Positions 25,853-36,360 of a stretch of DNA of 58,619 bases are shown here, piece by piece. The translations under genes and the position numbers were made by a program. Under the pieces are notes generated by a model that saw only the letters and a program-made list of their open reading frames with translations, was not told the DNA's origin and searched no databases. Each line of letters starts with the position of its first letter. Position 1 is the first letter of the stretch. The DNA is from Alphaproteobacteria bacterium (GTDB taxonomy: Bacteria > Pseudomonadota > Alphaproteobacteria > Rs-D84 > CASDRH01), in contig JAOASE010000007.1 of the NCBI GenBank assembly GCA_025210155.1, positions 1 through 58,619 on the forward strand, in the 5' to 3' direction.

Positions 25853-25935
25853 AAGAGTACTTTCTCCTTGACTCTTTCAACTTCAAATCTAATAATTATA
25901 TAAAGATCTACATATAAATCCCTAAATCAAGCACT

Positions 25936-26097
25936 ATGATTTCAAACGAAGAAATACTTAATTTTATAGGTAATTACTTTGAAGAAATCTGCTTAACTAT
26001 GACTATAATTTTTGTAAATATAATCATAACCATCATAGCAGTTTCAAAAAGATCCTATAAAAAATTACTAAAATTAATAGAAAAATATAAAAAATAG
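25936..26097 (+). CDS. small single-pass membrane protein (53 aa)
   Basis: Too short for the usual cut-off. MISNEEILNFIGNYFEEI is followed by one strong membrane segment (MTIIFVNIIITIIAV) and a basic tail KRSYKKLLKLIEKYKK, giving an N-out/C-in topology by the positive-inside rule. Promoter TTGACT-N16-TAATAA at about 25868-25895. No Shine-Dalgarno; leader AAATCCCTAAATC resembles the TTTAAACCTAAA motif of other unknown genes. Stop TAG followed by a hairpin of the GAGG..GTA type (26107-26135). Unknown function. Confidence 0.5.
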   Translation: MISNEEILNFIGNYFEEICLTMTIIFVNIIITIIAVSKRSYKKLLKLIEKYKK

Positions 26098-26106
26098 ACA
26101 AAAAAG

Positions 26107-26135
26107 AGGGTGTAAAAAACAACTTCTTTTTTTAT
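26107..26135 (+). terminator. terminator of the 25936 small gene
   Basis: GAGGGTGT-AAAAA-ACAACTTC followed by seven T; related to the hairpins at 3630 and 4706. Confidence 0.65.
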
Positions 26136-26219
26136 GAAAAAACCGCAGAAAACAAAGGTTTTTACAACCTTTTTCTATATAAACCAATCCCAAAAATAAC
26201 ATTTTTCACACTTTTTTTC

Positions 26220-26247
26220 TTGACAAATATATTATTTATGTTATATT
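26220..26247 (+). promoter_or_regulatory. promoter of the 26342 membrane gene
   Basis: TTGACA (26220-26225), 16-base spacer, TATATT (26242-26247). The run CTTTTTTTCTTGACAAATAT is nearly identical to the promoters at 55905 and 56712. The leader has a hairpin TGCCCT...AGGGCA (26281-26308), then TTAAACCTAAAAAATT before the ATG. Confidence 0.75.
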
Positions 26248-26341
26248 TTTAATATATAAAGATACAATGTAAACAAAATATGCCCTGACTAACAAAATAG
26301 AGAAGGGCACTACAAAATCGTTAAACCTAAAAAATTAAGAT

Positions 26342-26905
26342 ATGAATTACTTTAATTTAAAAAACGCAAAATTAGCTCTGTTTCTAACAACAGTTTTCTT
26401 CTACATAATTTCATTATTTTTCTGGTACGTTGGAATTCACTTCAATAATGAAGCCTTTTCAACCCCAACATACATAACAATAGTATCGCTGATATTATTT
26501 GTAATGCTATGGATACCTGATGAAATCAGTTTCAAGCCACTTGGAATAAAAGATGAAGAAATGAGTGTAGGGATATTAATGTGGTGGCCAATAGCTGCTG
26601 CATTTGCTTTAAGCATTGATTGGTTAATCAAAGATTATGAAGCTCACGTACCATATTACTTAGTTCAGTTATATGGAGTAGTTAGGTTCATTCTAATAGG
26701 TATAAACTTTAAGAAAAAGAAGATTGGATTTAAAAAGAAATCTTTTTGTAAAAATTCTAAAATCTATTTAATAACAGATTTAATAGTTGTTGCACTTTTC
26801 TTAATGTTAGCAATCAATAGAGACAGTAGATATCTCGTTGACCTTGCTATAATAGGTTTACCTATGGTTCTTGCTTGGAGAAATTTACTTTCCGGGCGAG
26901 TTTAA
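26342..26905 (+). CDS. polytopic membrane protein, unknown
   Basis: 187 aa with about six hydrophobic segments: LALFLTTVFFYIISLFFWYV, YITIVSLILFVMLWIP, ILMWWPIAAAFALSI, YYLVQLYGVVRFILIGI, IYLITDLIVVALFLML, and a shorter C-terminal one. A basic loop KKKKIGFKKKSFCKN is probably cytoplasmic. No Shine-Dalgarno; leader motif AAACCTAA (26323-26330) 12 bases before the ATG. It has its own promoter and an AGAAG/CTTCT terminator (about 26922-26962). No recognised family and no neighbours suggesting a role. Confidence 0.7.
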   Translation: MNYFNLKNAKLALFLTTVFFYIISLFFWYVGIHFNNEAFSTPTYITIVSLILFVMLWIPDEISFKPLGIKDEEMSVGILMWWPIAAAFALSIDWLIKDYEAHVPYYLVQLYGVVRFILIGINFKKKKIGFKKKSFCKNSKIYLITDLIVVALFLMLAINRDSRYLVDLAIIGLPMVLAWRNLLSGRV

Positions 26906-27322
26906 TCGAAAGATATTTAAAAGAAGAGGCTGTGGATCACAAATCCCAGCTTCTTTTTTTATGTCAAAATATCACTTAGAGCAACACATAAACCACTTCT
27001 AAAAATTATTAAAATTCACAATTTTCACACAAGCATAAAATTAACACATCCATACCTCTATAAAATAAGAGAGAAAAATCCATCAATATTTTTGTCGCAT
27101 AATATATATTATGTATTAAAAAGCTCACAAAAAGCAGGGAATCGAATAAATAGAAACCAGAAACACAATTAAGAATTAATTACATATATTATACATATTT
27201 TTTTATTACAAACAACAAAAAGAAACTTTCCTTTTAAAAATCATTTGTTATAATATAACGCAAAAAGGAATTAAAGGAAGCTCTTCTTGCTTACCAGAAT
27301 TAAAAATGAAAAGGAAAAAATC
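26906..27322. other. 417-base intergenic region before gpmI
   Basis: Contains the terminator of the membrane gene (GAAGAGGCTG...CAGCTTC plus seven T, 26922-26962), a perfect 16-base palindrome CATAATATATATTATG near 27099-27114, and a TATAAT box (27250-27255) that may drive gpmI. I see no ORF with a ribosome site and no clear RNA structure. Confidence 0.5.
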
Positions 27323-28834
27323 ATGAGCAAAGTTTTACTATGCATCCTAGACGGCGTTGGAATATACAAAGACTACGAAGGAAACGCATACACACATTCA
27401 AACACACCTAACTTAGACAGAATATTTTCATCTAATCCCTACTCTCACATAGAAGCTTCTGGCGAATTTGTAGGTCTTCCAGCTGGTCAAATGGGTAACT
27501 CTGAAGTTGGACACATGAATATAGGTGCTGGACGTGTTGTAGAGCAATTATTACCAAGAATCGAAAATTCCATCAAAAACAACAGCCTAAAAGACGACAA
27601 AAACCTTGAAAAATTAGTAGAAAAAACAAAGGCTTCAGGCGATTTAATTAATGTAATGGGCTTGTTATCTAGTGGCGGTATACACTCGCATATAAGACAC
27701 ATAACATATCTTTGCCAAACCCTTGCTGACAAAGGCTTACAAGTGAATTTACACGTTGTTACAGACGGTAGAGATACACCTCAAGAATCAGCTATAGAAT
27801 TCATAAAAGAGTTCGAAGATGCTACATCATCAAATGAAAACATCAAAATAGCAACTCTTTCAGGTCGTTTCTACGCAATGGACAGAAACAATAACCAAGA
27901 CAGAACTGACTTAACTCACGATACACTTCTTGGTAAAAAATCAGATGCTAAAAGATATACTACGGCAACTGAAGCAATAGAAGCATCATACAAAGAAGGT
28001 GTTACTGACGAATTTGTAGTACCATGCTTAATCGGAGATTACGAAGGCATGAAAGATGGAGAATCATTCATATTCGCAAATTTCCGTTCAGACAGAGCTA
28101 GACAAATCTGCTCAAAATTCCTAAACAGCAAAGATATTAAATTATCCGCACTAGCTGGTATGGCAGACTACTCAGCAGAACTAAGCAAATCCCTAATCAC
28201 TCTATTCCCTGATTTAGAAATTAAAAAGACATTAGGTGAAGTAGTTGCTGAAAATGGATTAAGCCAACTTAGAATCGCTGAAACTGAAAAATATGCACAC
28301 GTAACTTTCTTCCTTAACGGTGGAGAAGAAACAGAATTCAAAAACGAAGATAGAATTCTTGTAGAATCTCCAAGAGTAGAAACTTACGACCAAGCACCTG
28401 ACATGTCTGCAAAAGAAATTACTGAAAAACTTACAGCTGATTTAGATACTCAAAAACACGACGTAATCATTCTAAACTATGCAAACGGTGATATGCTAGG
28501 CCACACAGGAAATATGGATGCAACAGAGCAATCTGTAGAAACTGTAGATGCTTGCGTTGCAGAACTAGAAAAGAAATGTAAAGAAAATGGCTACCATTTA
28601 ATGATCACAGCAGATCACGGTAACTGCGAAATCATGATTAACGAAGAAACTGGTAAACCTCACACTGCTCATACTTGCAATGTAGTTCCATTTTCTATCA
28701 TAGAGCCAACTGAAAACAAAGAAATCAAATCTCTTTCAGAAGGCGCTTTATGTGACGTAGCTCCTACAATTCTAGAAATAGTAGGTATCACGCAACCAAC
28801 TGAAATGACTGGAAAATCTTTAATCAAAAAATAA
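27323..28834 (+). CDS. gpmI: 2,3-bisphosphoglycerate-independent phosphoglycerate mutase
   Basis: 503 aa, converts 3- to 2-phosphoglycerate with two Mn2+. Metal-binding CILDGVGI near the start, phosphoserine motif GQMGNSEVGH (Ser60), DGRDTPQESA, GRFYAMDRN, NYANGDMLGHTG and ADHGNCE. The ATG at 27323 has AAAAGGA upstream; a TTG 12 codons earlier is rejected. Together with eno (32499) it covers lower glycolysis. Cofactor-independent enzymes are common in bacteria with anaerobic or fermentative metabolism. Confidence 0.96.
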   Translation: MSKVLLCILDGVGIYKDYEGNAYTHSNTPNLDRIFSSNPYSHIEASGEFVGLPAGQMGNSEVGHMNIGAGRVVEQLLPRIENSIKNNSLKDDKNLEKLVEKTKASGDLINVMGLLSSGGIHSHIRHITYLCQTLADKGLQVNLHVVTDGRDTPQESAIEFIKEFEDATSSNENIKIATLSGRFYAMDRNNNQDRTDLTHDTLLGKKSDAKRYTTATEAIEASYKEGVTDEFVVPCLIGDYEGMKDGESFIFANFRSDRARQICSKFLNSKDIKLSALAGMADYSAELSKSLITLFPDLEIKKTLGEVVAENGLSQLRIAETEKYAHVTFFLNGGEETEFKNEDRILVESPRVETYDQAPDMSAKEITEKLTADLDTQKHDVIILNYANGDMLGHTGNMDATEQSVETVDACVAELEKKCKENGYHLMITADHGNCEIMINEETGKPHTAHTCNVVPFSIIEPTENKEIKSLSEGALCDVAPTILEIVGITQPTEMTGKSLIKK

Positions 28835-28869
28835 ATGATTAAGTTTCTAAAATTAAAGAGTGGGACCTC

Positions 28870-29172
28870 TTAATAAGACCCCACTCTATTTTTATAGCTA
28901 TTTTTTAAAAACAAGAGATAGATTCCTATCCAACTCTTACCACGCGTCGAAAATCCCTCTCTTTTTTCCATCTCTCTTACTCTTTCTACTAGAATTCTTA
29001 ACTGTAATAACAAACTTGCTATAGCAGCTAAAAACATAACTATCGAAATTACAATCGCTATATCAACTATCTTAATTAAAAAGCAAAACCCAACAACTGG
29101 AGCGCCAACAATAACTATAGACATAGTAAAAATAGACCATCTAAGAGCATCTCTTATGCTAAATCTTTTCAT
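28870..29172 (-). CDS. small two-TM membrane protein, unknown
   Basis: 100 aa. Basic N-terminus MKRFSIRDALRW, two membrane segments (FTMSIVIVGAPVVGFCFLI; VDIAIVISIVMFLAAIASLL), then a charged amphipathic region (RILVERVREMEKREGF). No Shine-Dalgarno. Minus-strand promoter TTGATT-N17-TAGAAT (about 29218-29247), with leader ATTTAAACCTAAAAC (29186-29200) 14 bases before the ATG. First of three similar-size two-TM genes in tandem (29288, 29656), each apparently separate. Unknown function. Confidence 0.6.
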   Translation of the reverse strand: MKRFSIRDALRWSIFTMSIVIVGAPVVGFCFLIKIVDIAIVISIVMFLAAIASLLLQLRILVERVREMEKREGFSTRGKSWIGIYLLFLKNSYKNRVGSY

Positions 29173-29287
29173 AAATTAATTTGTTTTAGGTTTAAATTTT
29201 CCTCTGAGGGAACATTCTAGTTTCAAAACAATAATAAATCAAGAAATAAATCCTAAATATAAAAAAAGGAGGCAAAACTGCCCCTCC

Positions 29288-29545
29288 CTACCACAAATTT
29301 TCTTTAAAAATTGAAAAAACAATCAACTTATGCGAAAAAGAATTAATAAAAAATAAAAGAAAAGCACAAAAGCCAACTTCTATCCACCCATAAAAAGGCA
29401 TATTAACGTTCTTAACAATAAAAATTATCCTCAAGATAGATAAAACTACAAGTAATAACATAAGAATAAGATATTTATCAGCTCTTTTCTCTGTTTCACC
29501 CATATGCTTTAAAAGCTTAAGCTCCATCTCTTTAATTTTCTTCAT
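29288..29545 (-). CDS. small two-TM membrane protein, unknown
   Basis: 85 aa. Charged N-terminal helix MKKIKEMELKLLKHMGETEK, then two membrane segments (YLILMLLLVVLSILRIIFIV; WIEVGFCAFLLFFINSF). The order charged helix then TM pair is the reverse of the 28870 product. Promoter TTGACA-N17-TACTTT on minus; leader AAAACCAAAATCTAACC before the ATG, a looser version of the shared motif; no Shine-Dalgarno. Stop TAG. Unknown. Confidence 0.55.
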   Translation of the reverse strand: MKKIKEMELKLLKHMGETEKRADKYLILMLLLVVLSILRIIFIVKNVNMPFYGWIEVGFCAFLLFFINSFSHKLIVFSIFKENLW

Positions 29546-29655
29546 AATTGGTTAGATTTTGGTTTTTAAAAATATACTTAGGAAAAAAGTACTACCGACC
29601 TATGGAAATGTCAAATAAAAAAGCCACTTCCATAAGAAAGCGGCTATTAAAAATT

Positions 29656-29877
29656 TTATTTTTTCCAATAATTACAATCCTTTATATATACATAGGCCTT
29701 TTGTAATGTTAACTTTTCAGATCTATCTAGACCTTTTGAAAAGAAACCTATATTTAACATTAGAAACAATGAAACGAAAAGTGAAAACAAGCCAAATTGC
29801 TCCATAACAATTGATACAATCATTAAAAATGAAATTGCAAACTTAGAAAAAACGTAGATTTTTAAATTTCTATCCAT
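29656..29877 (-). CDS. small two-TM membrane protein, unknown
   Basis: 73 aa from the ATG at 29877 (MDRNLKIYVFSKF). Two membrane segments (FAISFLMIVSIVMEQFGLF and LFVSLFLMLNIGFF) and a polar C-terminus with YVYIKDCNYWKK. An upstream in-frame start at 29937 would place the promoter inside the gene, so it is rejected. Leader TTTTTTAAACACCCAGAT lies just before the ATG. Unknown. Confidence 0.5.
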   Translation of the reverse strand: MDRNLKIYVFSKFAISFLMIVSIVMEQFGLFSLFVSLFLMLNIGFFSKGLDRSEKLTLQKAYVYIKDCNYWKK

Positions 29878-30002
29878 ATCTGGGTGTTTAAAAAATAATT
29901 TAAGATGTAAACATATTTTAAAACCCCAAAAAATCAAGTAAAAAAAGAAAAAGCTCCCAAATTAATGAAAGCTTCCTCCTCTATTTCATGTAATATTAAC
30001 AA

Positions 30003-30446
30003 CTAAAATGGAATTTCATCATCAATATCATCTACATCTGCTGATTTAGCATTAAAACCACCATTATCAGATGAACCACCCATAGAAGATCCACCATCTC
30101 TACCATCTAACATAATAAGAGTAGCATTAAAATTAGAAAGAACAACTTCTGTTGTATATTTATCTACGCCTGAAGCATCTTGCCATTTTCTAGTTCTTAA
30201 TTGACCTTCAACATAAACTTTACTTCCTTTATGAAGATATCTTTCACAAACATCTGCAAGACCTTGAGAGAACACAACAACTCTATGCCATTCAGTTCTT
30301 TCTTGTCTTTCACCAGACTTATCTTTCCAAGATTCAGATGTTGCTACTGTAAAAGAAACAATCTTATTTCCATCTTGTGAATTTCTAACTTCAGGTTCAG
30401 CTCCTAAGTTACCAACTAAAGTAACTTTATTAACACTTCCCACCAT
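30003..30446 (-). CDS. ssb: single-stranded DNA-binding protein
   Basis: 147 aa. OB-fold start MVGSVNKVTLVGNLGAEPEV, TEWHRVVVF, YVEGQLRTRKWQD, then a Gly/Ser-rich linker and the acidic tip DDEIPF, which docks partner proteins. Coats ssDNA in replication and repair. The ATG at 30446 has AAGGAG 7 bases upstream; three extra codons from 30455 are rejected. Monocistronic. Stop TAG. Confidence 0.96.
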   Translation of the reverse strand: MVGSVNKVTLVGNLGAEPEVRNSQDGNKIVSFTVATSESWKDKSGERQERTEWHRVVVFSQGLADVCERYLHKGSKVYVEGQLRTRKWQDASGVDKYTTEVVLSNFNATLIMLDGRDGGSSMGGSSDNGGFNAKSADVDDIDDEIPF

Positions 30447-30696
30447 TTTACGCACTCCTTACTTCTACGACTCTATTTTTCTTATTCAGTAAACCAATAA
30501 ATCAACCAAATAAATTTTAATAAATCAACTATAGCAATATACAAAAATTATTCAAGCAAAAAAGCTCTAAAAAAAATAAAATTTCCAATAAAAAAACTCT
30601 ATAAGAAATAGTGCCGTCCAAAGCCCAATTCAATTCCTTATAGAGTTTCATTTAATCCAACGTAATTCAATTTTTTTTTCATAACATCACAAATTT

Positions 30697-30819
30697 TTAT
30701 GCTTTAACTTTTTTACCAAATAAAGGTTTAACAATATAGGGATATATCACTAACATATAGAGAGTTCCCAAAGCAATAAAAGCCGCGACTGCTATTCCAA
30801 AAATCTTTTCAAATTCCAT
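30697..30819 (-). CDS. 40-aa single-pass membrane microprotein
   Basis: MEFEKIFGIAVAAFIALGTL then YMLVIYPYIVKPLFGKKVKA: one membrane segment with a basic C-terminus. Support is contextual: an excellent minus-strand promoter (30859-30887), a leader with AAACCTAAACAC (about 30827-30838) before the ATG as in other unknown genes, and no competing frame. No Shine-Dalgarno. It could be a regulator of a membrane complex; nothing shows which. Confidence 0.5.
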   Translation of the reverse strand: MEFEKIFGIAVAAFIALGTLYMLVIYPYIVKPLFGKKVKA

Positions 30820-30858
30820 GACATAAGTGTTTAGGTTTATAGATAAATTTATAAAGGA

Positions 30859-30887
30859 ATTATATCACAATTTTAATTCCATGTCAA
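30859..30887 (-). promoter_or_regulatory. promoter of the 40-aa microprotein gene
   Basis: Consensus TTGACA (30882-30887), 17-base spacer, TATAAT (30859-30864) read on minus. A perfect sigma70 promoter for such a small gene suggests a high level of transcription. Confidence 0.85.
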
Positions 30888-30899
30888 ATACACCTAATT

Positions 30900-31781
30900 T
30901 TAGTGATGTCTGTGCAGCCATTTATGATGATGGTGGTGTTCTTTTTTCTTGCTTTTATGCTCAGCCATAAATATACCACCAAGAACAATCACAACACCTA
31001 ACATTTGTTGGAAAGTAAATAAATTTCCAAAAATAAAGTAGTCCCAAATTAAAACCAATGGAGGTAACATCATAGTAGCAGGAATAACTACATGAATTGG
31101 CAACTCAACAATAGCTTTAGAAACAACAAATTTAGCAATTAAAGTTCCATAAAGAAGAACCCACAAGAATGAGAATATAGCTATATCAGAAATATTTCTC
31201 ACGGCTTCAACCTGACCAGTTTCAAAGAAGTAAGATATTATAGATGCTCCTATACCAATAGTAAGAAATCTTCCAAGTAATAACTCCCCTACTTCAAGCT
31301 TTACCTTTTTAATAATATTAACATTAATTCCAGCCATAAAAGACGCTAACAAAGGAATATATAATAAATGGGAATTATCTAAAGAAACATTACTAGTAAC
31401 CAAGAATAGTCCAGCAAAAGCTCCTAAAACCCCTGTTGCCTCTCTTCTACTCATCTTCTCATTAAAAATAAAAGTTGCCAAGAATATAGAAAATGGAACT
31501 TCCGAAATCAAATTGACTATACCAGGAGAAAATATCTTAAAGCTGTAAAAGAACAAAGATATAGTAACTAAAGAAATGGCACCTGAAAAAAAGTTCTTTT
31601 TTAAATTCTCTTTTTTTAATCTAAAGAAAAATGACATAGCTAAAGCAGCTATTAAGAATCGCACTCCTAAAAAGAACATAGTTGGCAACTCATTCAAACC
31701 TAATTTAATTGCAATAGGTGTAAAAGAATTAAATATCATGGCCACAAATAATATAATCATTAACTTTTTATTTTTATCCAT
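30900..31781 (-). CDS. EamA/DMT-superfamily transporter with a His-rich tail
   Basis: 293 aa with ten membrane segments in two EamA-like halves (MIILFVAMIFNSFTPIAIKL at the start; FSFLWVLLYGTLIAKFVVSK, VIPATMMLPPLVLIWDYF and MLGVVIVLGGIFMAE in the second half). DMT transporters export metabolites such as amino acids or nucleobases; substrate cannot be told. The C-terminus KSKKKEHHHHHKWLHRHH carries eight His in 18 residues, a possible metal-binding tail. AAGGAGA precedes the ATG, so it belongs to the housekeeping style. Confidence 0.85.
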   Translation of the reverse strand: MDKNKKLMIILFVAMIFNSFTPIAIKLGLNELPTMFFLGVRFLIAALAMSFFFRLKKENLKKNFFSGAISLVTISLFFYSFKIFSPGIVNLISEVPFSIFLATFIFNEKMSRREATGVLGAFAGLFLVTSNVSLDNSHLLYIPLLASFMAGINVNIIKKVKLEVGELLLGRFLTIGIGASIISYFFETGQVEAVRNISDIAIFSFLWVLLYGTLIAKFVVSKAIVELPIHVVIPATMMLPPLVLIWDYFIFGNLFTFQQMLGVVIVLGGIFMAEHKSKKKEHHHHHKWLHRHH

Positions 31782-31894
31782 AACGAATCTCCTTCATAAT
31801 AAAAATCTCACACGAATTATACCACAAAAACAACCATTTAGAAAGTATTAATAATAAAAAAAGCGATGCCTTTTAGACACCACTTTTAAAAATT

Positions 31895-32374
31895 TTAATA
31901 CTCAAAATAATCATTTAAGATTTTAGTAATATTTTCAGTCATTTTTAATGAACTAGATTTTTCATCTTCCTCTGTAGGTAAAATAGCCCCCAAACCTTTA
32001 AAGTTAATTTCCTTCACAATATCTTGAATACCATCTTTAGTTATCAAAACAGATTTAAACTCATAATTAAAACCAAATTTATCATGAATTTCCTTTAGTG
32101 TCAAAAAAAGATTATAAATCAAGCCTTTATCAAAAGCCTTATCAATTATAAAATCCTGTACTTTAGACTTTAAAACTCCAGATCCGGAAAATTCCCATTT
32201 TTTATAATCTTCTTCATGCTCAGAATATTTCAAAGAAAATAGTTCTTTAAACGGATTTTTAGAATTGCCCCCACTCCCATCTTTCTTTTTCAAAAAATAC
32301 ATTGATAAAGACGATGTTACCCGAAGCGCATCACAACCATTATCCCACAATGGCTTAAGATTTATTTTTTTCAT
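31895..32374 (-). CDS. cytoplasmic protein, unknown (159 aa)
   Basis: No signal peptide or membrane segment. MKKINLKPLWDNGCDALRVT, then a mixed charged sequence ending KMTENITKILNDYFEY. Promoter TTGTAA-N17-TAGTCT on minus, an AT-rich leader with TTCGTTTAAAAATTAA, no Shine-Dalgarno. Downstream hairpin at about 31858-31890. Not recognised. Confidence 0.6.
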   Translation of the reverse strand: MKKINLKPLWDNGCDALRVTSSLSMYFLKKKDGSGGNSKNPFKELFSLKYSEHEEDYKKWEFSGSGVLKSKVQDFIIDKAFDKGLIYNLFLTLKEIHDKFGFNYEFKSVLITKDGIQDIVKEINFKGLGAILPTEEDEKSSSLKMTENITKILNDYFEY

Positions 32375-32498
32375 AATTTATTTATTAAAATATTAATTTT
32401 TAAACGAACAATAAATAAAGACTAAAACATAAAATTTATATTTACAATAAAAAAGCCCCACAAATCGTGAGGCTCTAAAATATAATCCAAAGATCTAA

Positions 32499-33800
<1,302 letters not shown>

Positions 33801-33976
33801 TTATTAATTGTTATAACAGTAAGAGAATATACTCCAAAAATATGAAATTTCAACAGTTTTATTCAAAAAAATTAAAAAATATTTTTTTCCCAATAAAAAA
33901 CTTTTTTCCTAGCCATTTTTATGTTATACTGTAGGGAGAAATAAGATAAAAAGAATCTTTTATGGGAAGAGAAAAT

Positions 33977-35587
33977 ATGAAAAAAATTTCGTTTTTTACA
34001 GTACTTACATCTATTGCTGGAGCAAGTGTGTTTTCATCAACTTCTAATGCCTACGAATATAGAACTGGCGAAGGTAAGCCAATCTACTACGATATGTTAG
34101 AAAATGAATATAATAATTCATTCAGCTTTGCTACATGCGACGAAAACGACTCTGACTGCAAATTAGACAGAGCTCCTAAGATCAAACTTAAACCAACTGT
34201 AAAAACTTCTTCAAGAAAAGTAAGATATACTAGCAACAACAGACAATTTCAATCTGGTCAAACAAAATCACAAAGCGCTGCAGTTTTTCAACCAAAAGCA
34301 CAACCAGTTATGACACAACCTACTATCCAACCATCATATGAGCTAGGCCCACTAGAATCGGCATTCGAAATTGCTCACCCTGAAAATGGATGGGAAGGTA
34401 GCTTAAACTATTTCACAGGTACAAGTCACTTTGAATTTACAACCTCTACAAATTCAAAACTTAAATGGTTAAATATGGATACTTCTGGAGTAGAATTAAA
34501 CTTAAGAAAATATTGGACAAGCGGTAGAGACAATCAATACTTCTTAGATCTATCTCTTGCTAAAGGTTCTACTGATACAGATTATACAACAGACGACGAC
34601 ATCACTAACCCATTAGTAGTGTTCTCTGCAGGTACAGGTGATGGTGAGTTAAACGACTATAAAATCGGTTTTGGTTATAAAAGTAAAAGACAAATCCTAG
34701 GCTTCGACACTAGATATGTATTTGGTTTCAAAAGAAAAAATATGGATCTACAAATGTTAGGACATCAACAACCTGTTACTAAATACTTAACAAGCTGTAC
34801 TAATCACGTTAGCGACAGTAGTGGCGCAATTCCTGATATCAAGCTTTCAGATGGAAGTACTGTTGGCGGACTATGTCAATATACATTTAATGCTAATACA
34901 AGCATTGAAGGGTTCTTAAGTCCTGAAAATATTGAATATAGAGATACTGACGGCGACGGAGATTTCGACGTATACAAAGATTATAACTCTACTCCTGTAG
35001 CATCACCTAATTATGTAGGAGATTCATCTATAACGGTTTACATCCCTCTTGGAAACTTAATACAAAAAGAAGATGAAGAATATGAAATTCAAGAAGTATA
35101 CTTTACTACAGATTCAAAAGCACAACACGGTATGATAGACATGAACAATGCTCAAATGAATGATACATTCGGCGGCTATGCATTTACCAATGATATTACT
35201 AAACCAAATGAACCAACTCAAATATATGACGTAACTTGGGATGGTATCTACGCCGGTATAGAATTAGAAAAAGCATTATCTATGAGAGATTATCTTAAGT
35301 TTTATGCAGAAGTATTCTATGGTAAATATACTGCAGACGGAAACTGGCCAGCAAGAGGATTAACTTTCGAAGACGAAGCTAGTTCAGCTACAGGATTTAC
35401 TTTCTCAGCAGAATATAACTATATATTACAAAATAACGTTACTCTTTTTGCAGGATGGACTTATGATTACCTAGAAGCAAAAGATGGCGACACTACTTAT
35501 GCAGATGGTTCAGTAACAGAAAATCTAATTGACGAAGCATTCTGGAAATATAACGGATTTAAATTTGGACTTAAAGCAGGATTTTAA
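33977..35587 (+). CDS. outer-membrane beta-barrel protein
   Basis: 536 aa from the ATG at 33977 (GGGAAGAG upstream; the in-frame ATG at 33962 overlaps it). Signal peptide SFFTVLTSIAGASVFSSTSN-A, then a Cys pair (CDENDSDC) and a Pro/Gln linker. From residue 120 on it has alternating amphipathic strands (YKIGFGYKSKRQILGFDTRY, YLKFYAEVFYGKYT, FTFSAEYNYILQNNVTLFAG), ending NGFKFGLKAGF with the terminal Phe of BAM substrates. An acidic DTDGDGDFDVYKD loop may bind Ca2+. Pore or surface function unknown. A lipoprotein gene follows 17 bases later. Confidence 0.82.
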   Translation: MKKISFFTVLTSIAGASVFSSTSNAYEYRTGEGKPIYYDMLENEYNNSFSFATCDENDSDCKLDRAPKIKLKPTVKTSSRKVRYTSNNRQFQSGQTKSQSAAVFQPKAQPVMTQPTIQPSYELGPLESAFEIAHPENGWEGSLNYFTGTSHFEFTTSTNSKLKWLNMDTSGVELNLRKYWTSGRDNQYFLDLSLAKGSTDTDYTTDDDITNPLVVFSAGTGDGELNDYKIGFGYKSKRQILGFDTRYVFGFKRKNMDLQMLGHQQPVTKYLTSCTNHVSDSSGAIPDIKLSDGSTVGGLCQYTFNANTSIEGFLSPENIEYRDTDGDGDFDVYKDYNSTPVASPNYVGDSSITVYIPLGNLIQKEDEEYEIQEVYFTTDSKAQHGMIDMNNAQMNDTFGGYAFTNDITKPNEPTQIYDVTWDGIYAGIELEKALSMRDYLKFYAEVFYGKYTADGNWPARGLTFEDEASSATGFTFSAEYNYILQNNVTLFAGWTYDYLEAKDGDTTYADGSVTENLIDEAFWKYNGFKFGLKAGF

Positions 35588-35604
35588 AAGGAGAGAAAAA
35601 CAAA

Positions 35605-36279
35605 ATGAAACTAAATAAATTCGCATTAGTATTAAGTGTTTTAACATTAACATCATGTCAACAATTACAAAACACTTTCACAAACACAAATAACAAAGCC
35701 AACTTTACAAATGGCCCTACTTCTGAAGTACCATATTCATTTTCAAACTTCTCAGATGTTCCTATTCCAGAAGAATCTAGCATGGTAGTAGAAAAAACAA
35801 GAGTATTTGGTGAAAAAGACGAATGGGTTGGAACTCTATATCTAAACTCTCCATTCACTCTAAGCAACGTATTTAACTTCTACTCTTCTCAAATGGAAGA
35901 ATTTGATTGGAAAAAACTTTCTGTAATTAGAGGTGGTGAAACTATCCTTACATATATCCAAGAAGATAGAATCGCTACAATCTTCATAGAAGAAACATCT
36001 CTATCAGGAACAAACATCTCTTTCACAGTATCACCTATTCCAAATGATATAAGAAAAATGTTCGCTCCTAAAGAAGAAGCTAATAAAGAAACTGTTATAA
36101 AAGAAGAAATCAAAACTGAAGGTGCTCTAGAAATAGAAACTGAAGAAGTTGAAGAAAAATTTCACAATCCAGGTGCATTAAATATAGAAGAAACACCTGC
36201 GGTTGAAGAAGCCCCTTCTACAAACTCTAGTGAAAACAATGGGTTATCAAATGAAGAGAAAGATTTCTTTAATTTTTAA
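35605..36279 (+). CDS. lipoprotein co-transcribed with the barrel protein
   Basis: 224 aa. Lipobox TLTSC at Cys18. The mature part has VPIPEESSMVVEKTRVFGEK, WVGTLYLNSPFTLSNVFNFY and a beta-rich core, then a Glu-rich tail repeating the phrase HNPGALNIEE/EGALEIETEE. It is 17 bases behind the barrel gene with AAAAGGAGAG before the ATG, which implies a shared role. Family not named. Confidence 0.75.
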   Translation: MKLNKFALVLSVLTLTSCQQLQNTFTNTNNKANFTNGPTSEVPYSFSNFSDVPIPEESSMVVEKTRVFGEKDEWVGTLYLNSPFTLSNVFNFYSSQMEEFDWKKLSVIRGGETILTYIQEDRIATIFIEETSLSGTNISFTVSPIPNDIRKMFAPKEEANKETVIKEEIKTEGALEIETEEVEEKFHNPGALNIEETPAVEEAPSTNSSENNGLSNEEKDFFNF

Positions 36280-36360
36280 ATAAAAAAATCCAAAGAAAAC
36301 AATGGTTTTTACAAAAAAGACTTGAACTAAAAAAGATTATATTATAGTCTATTATGCAAT

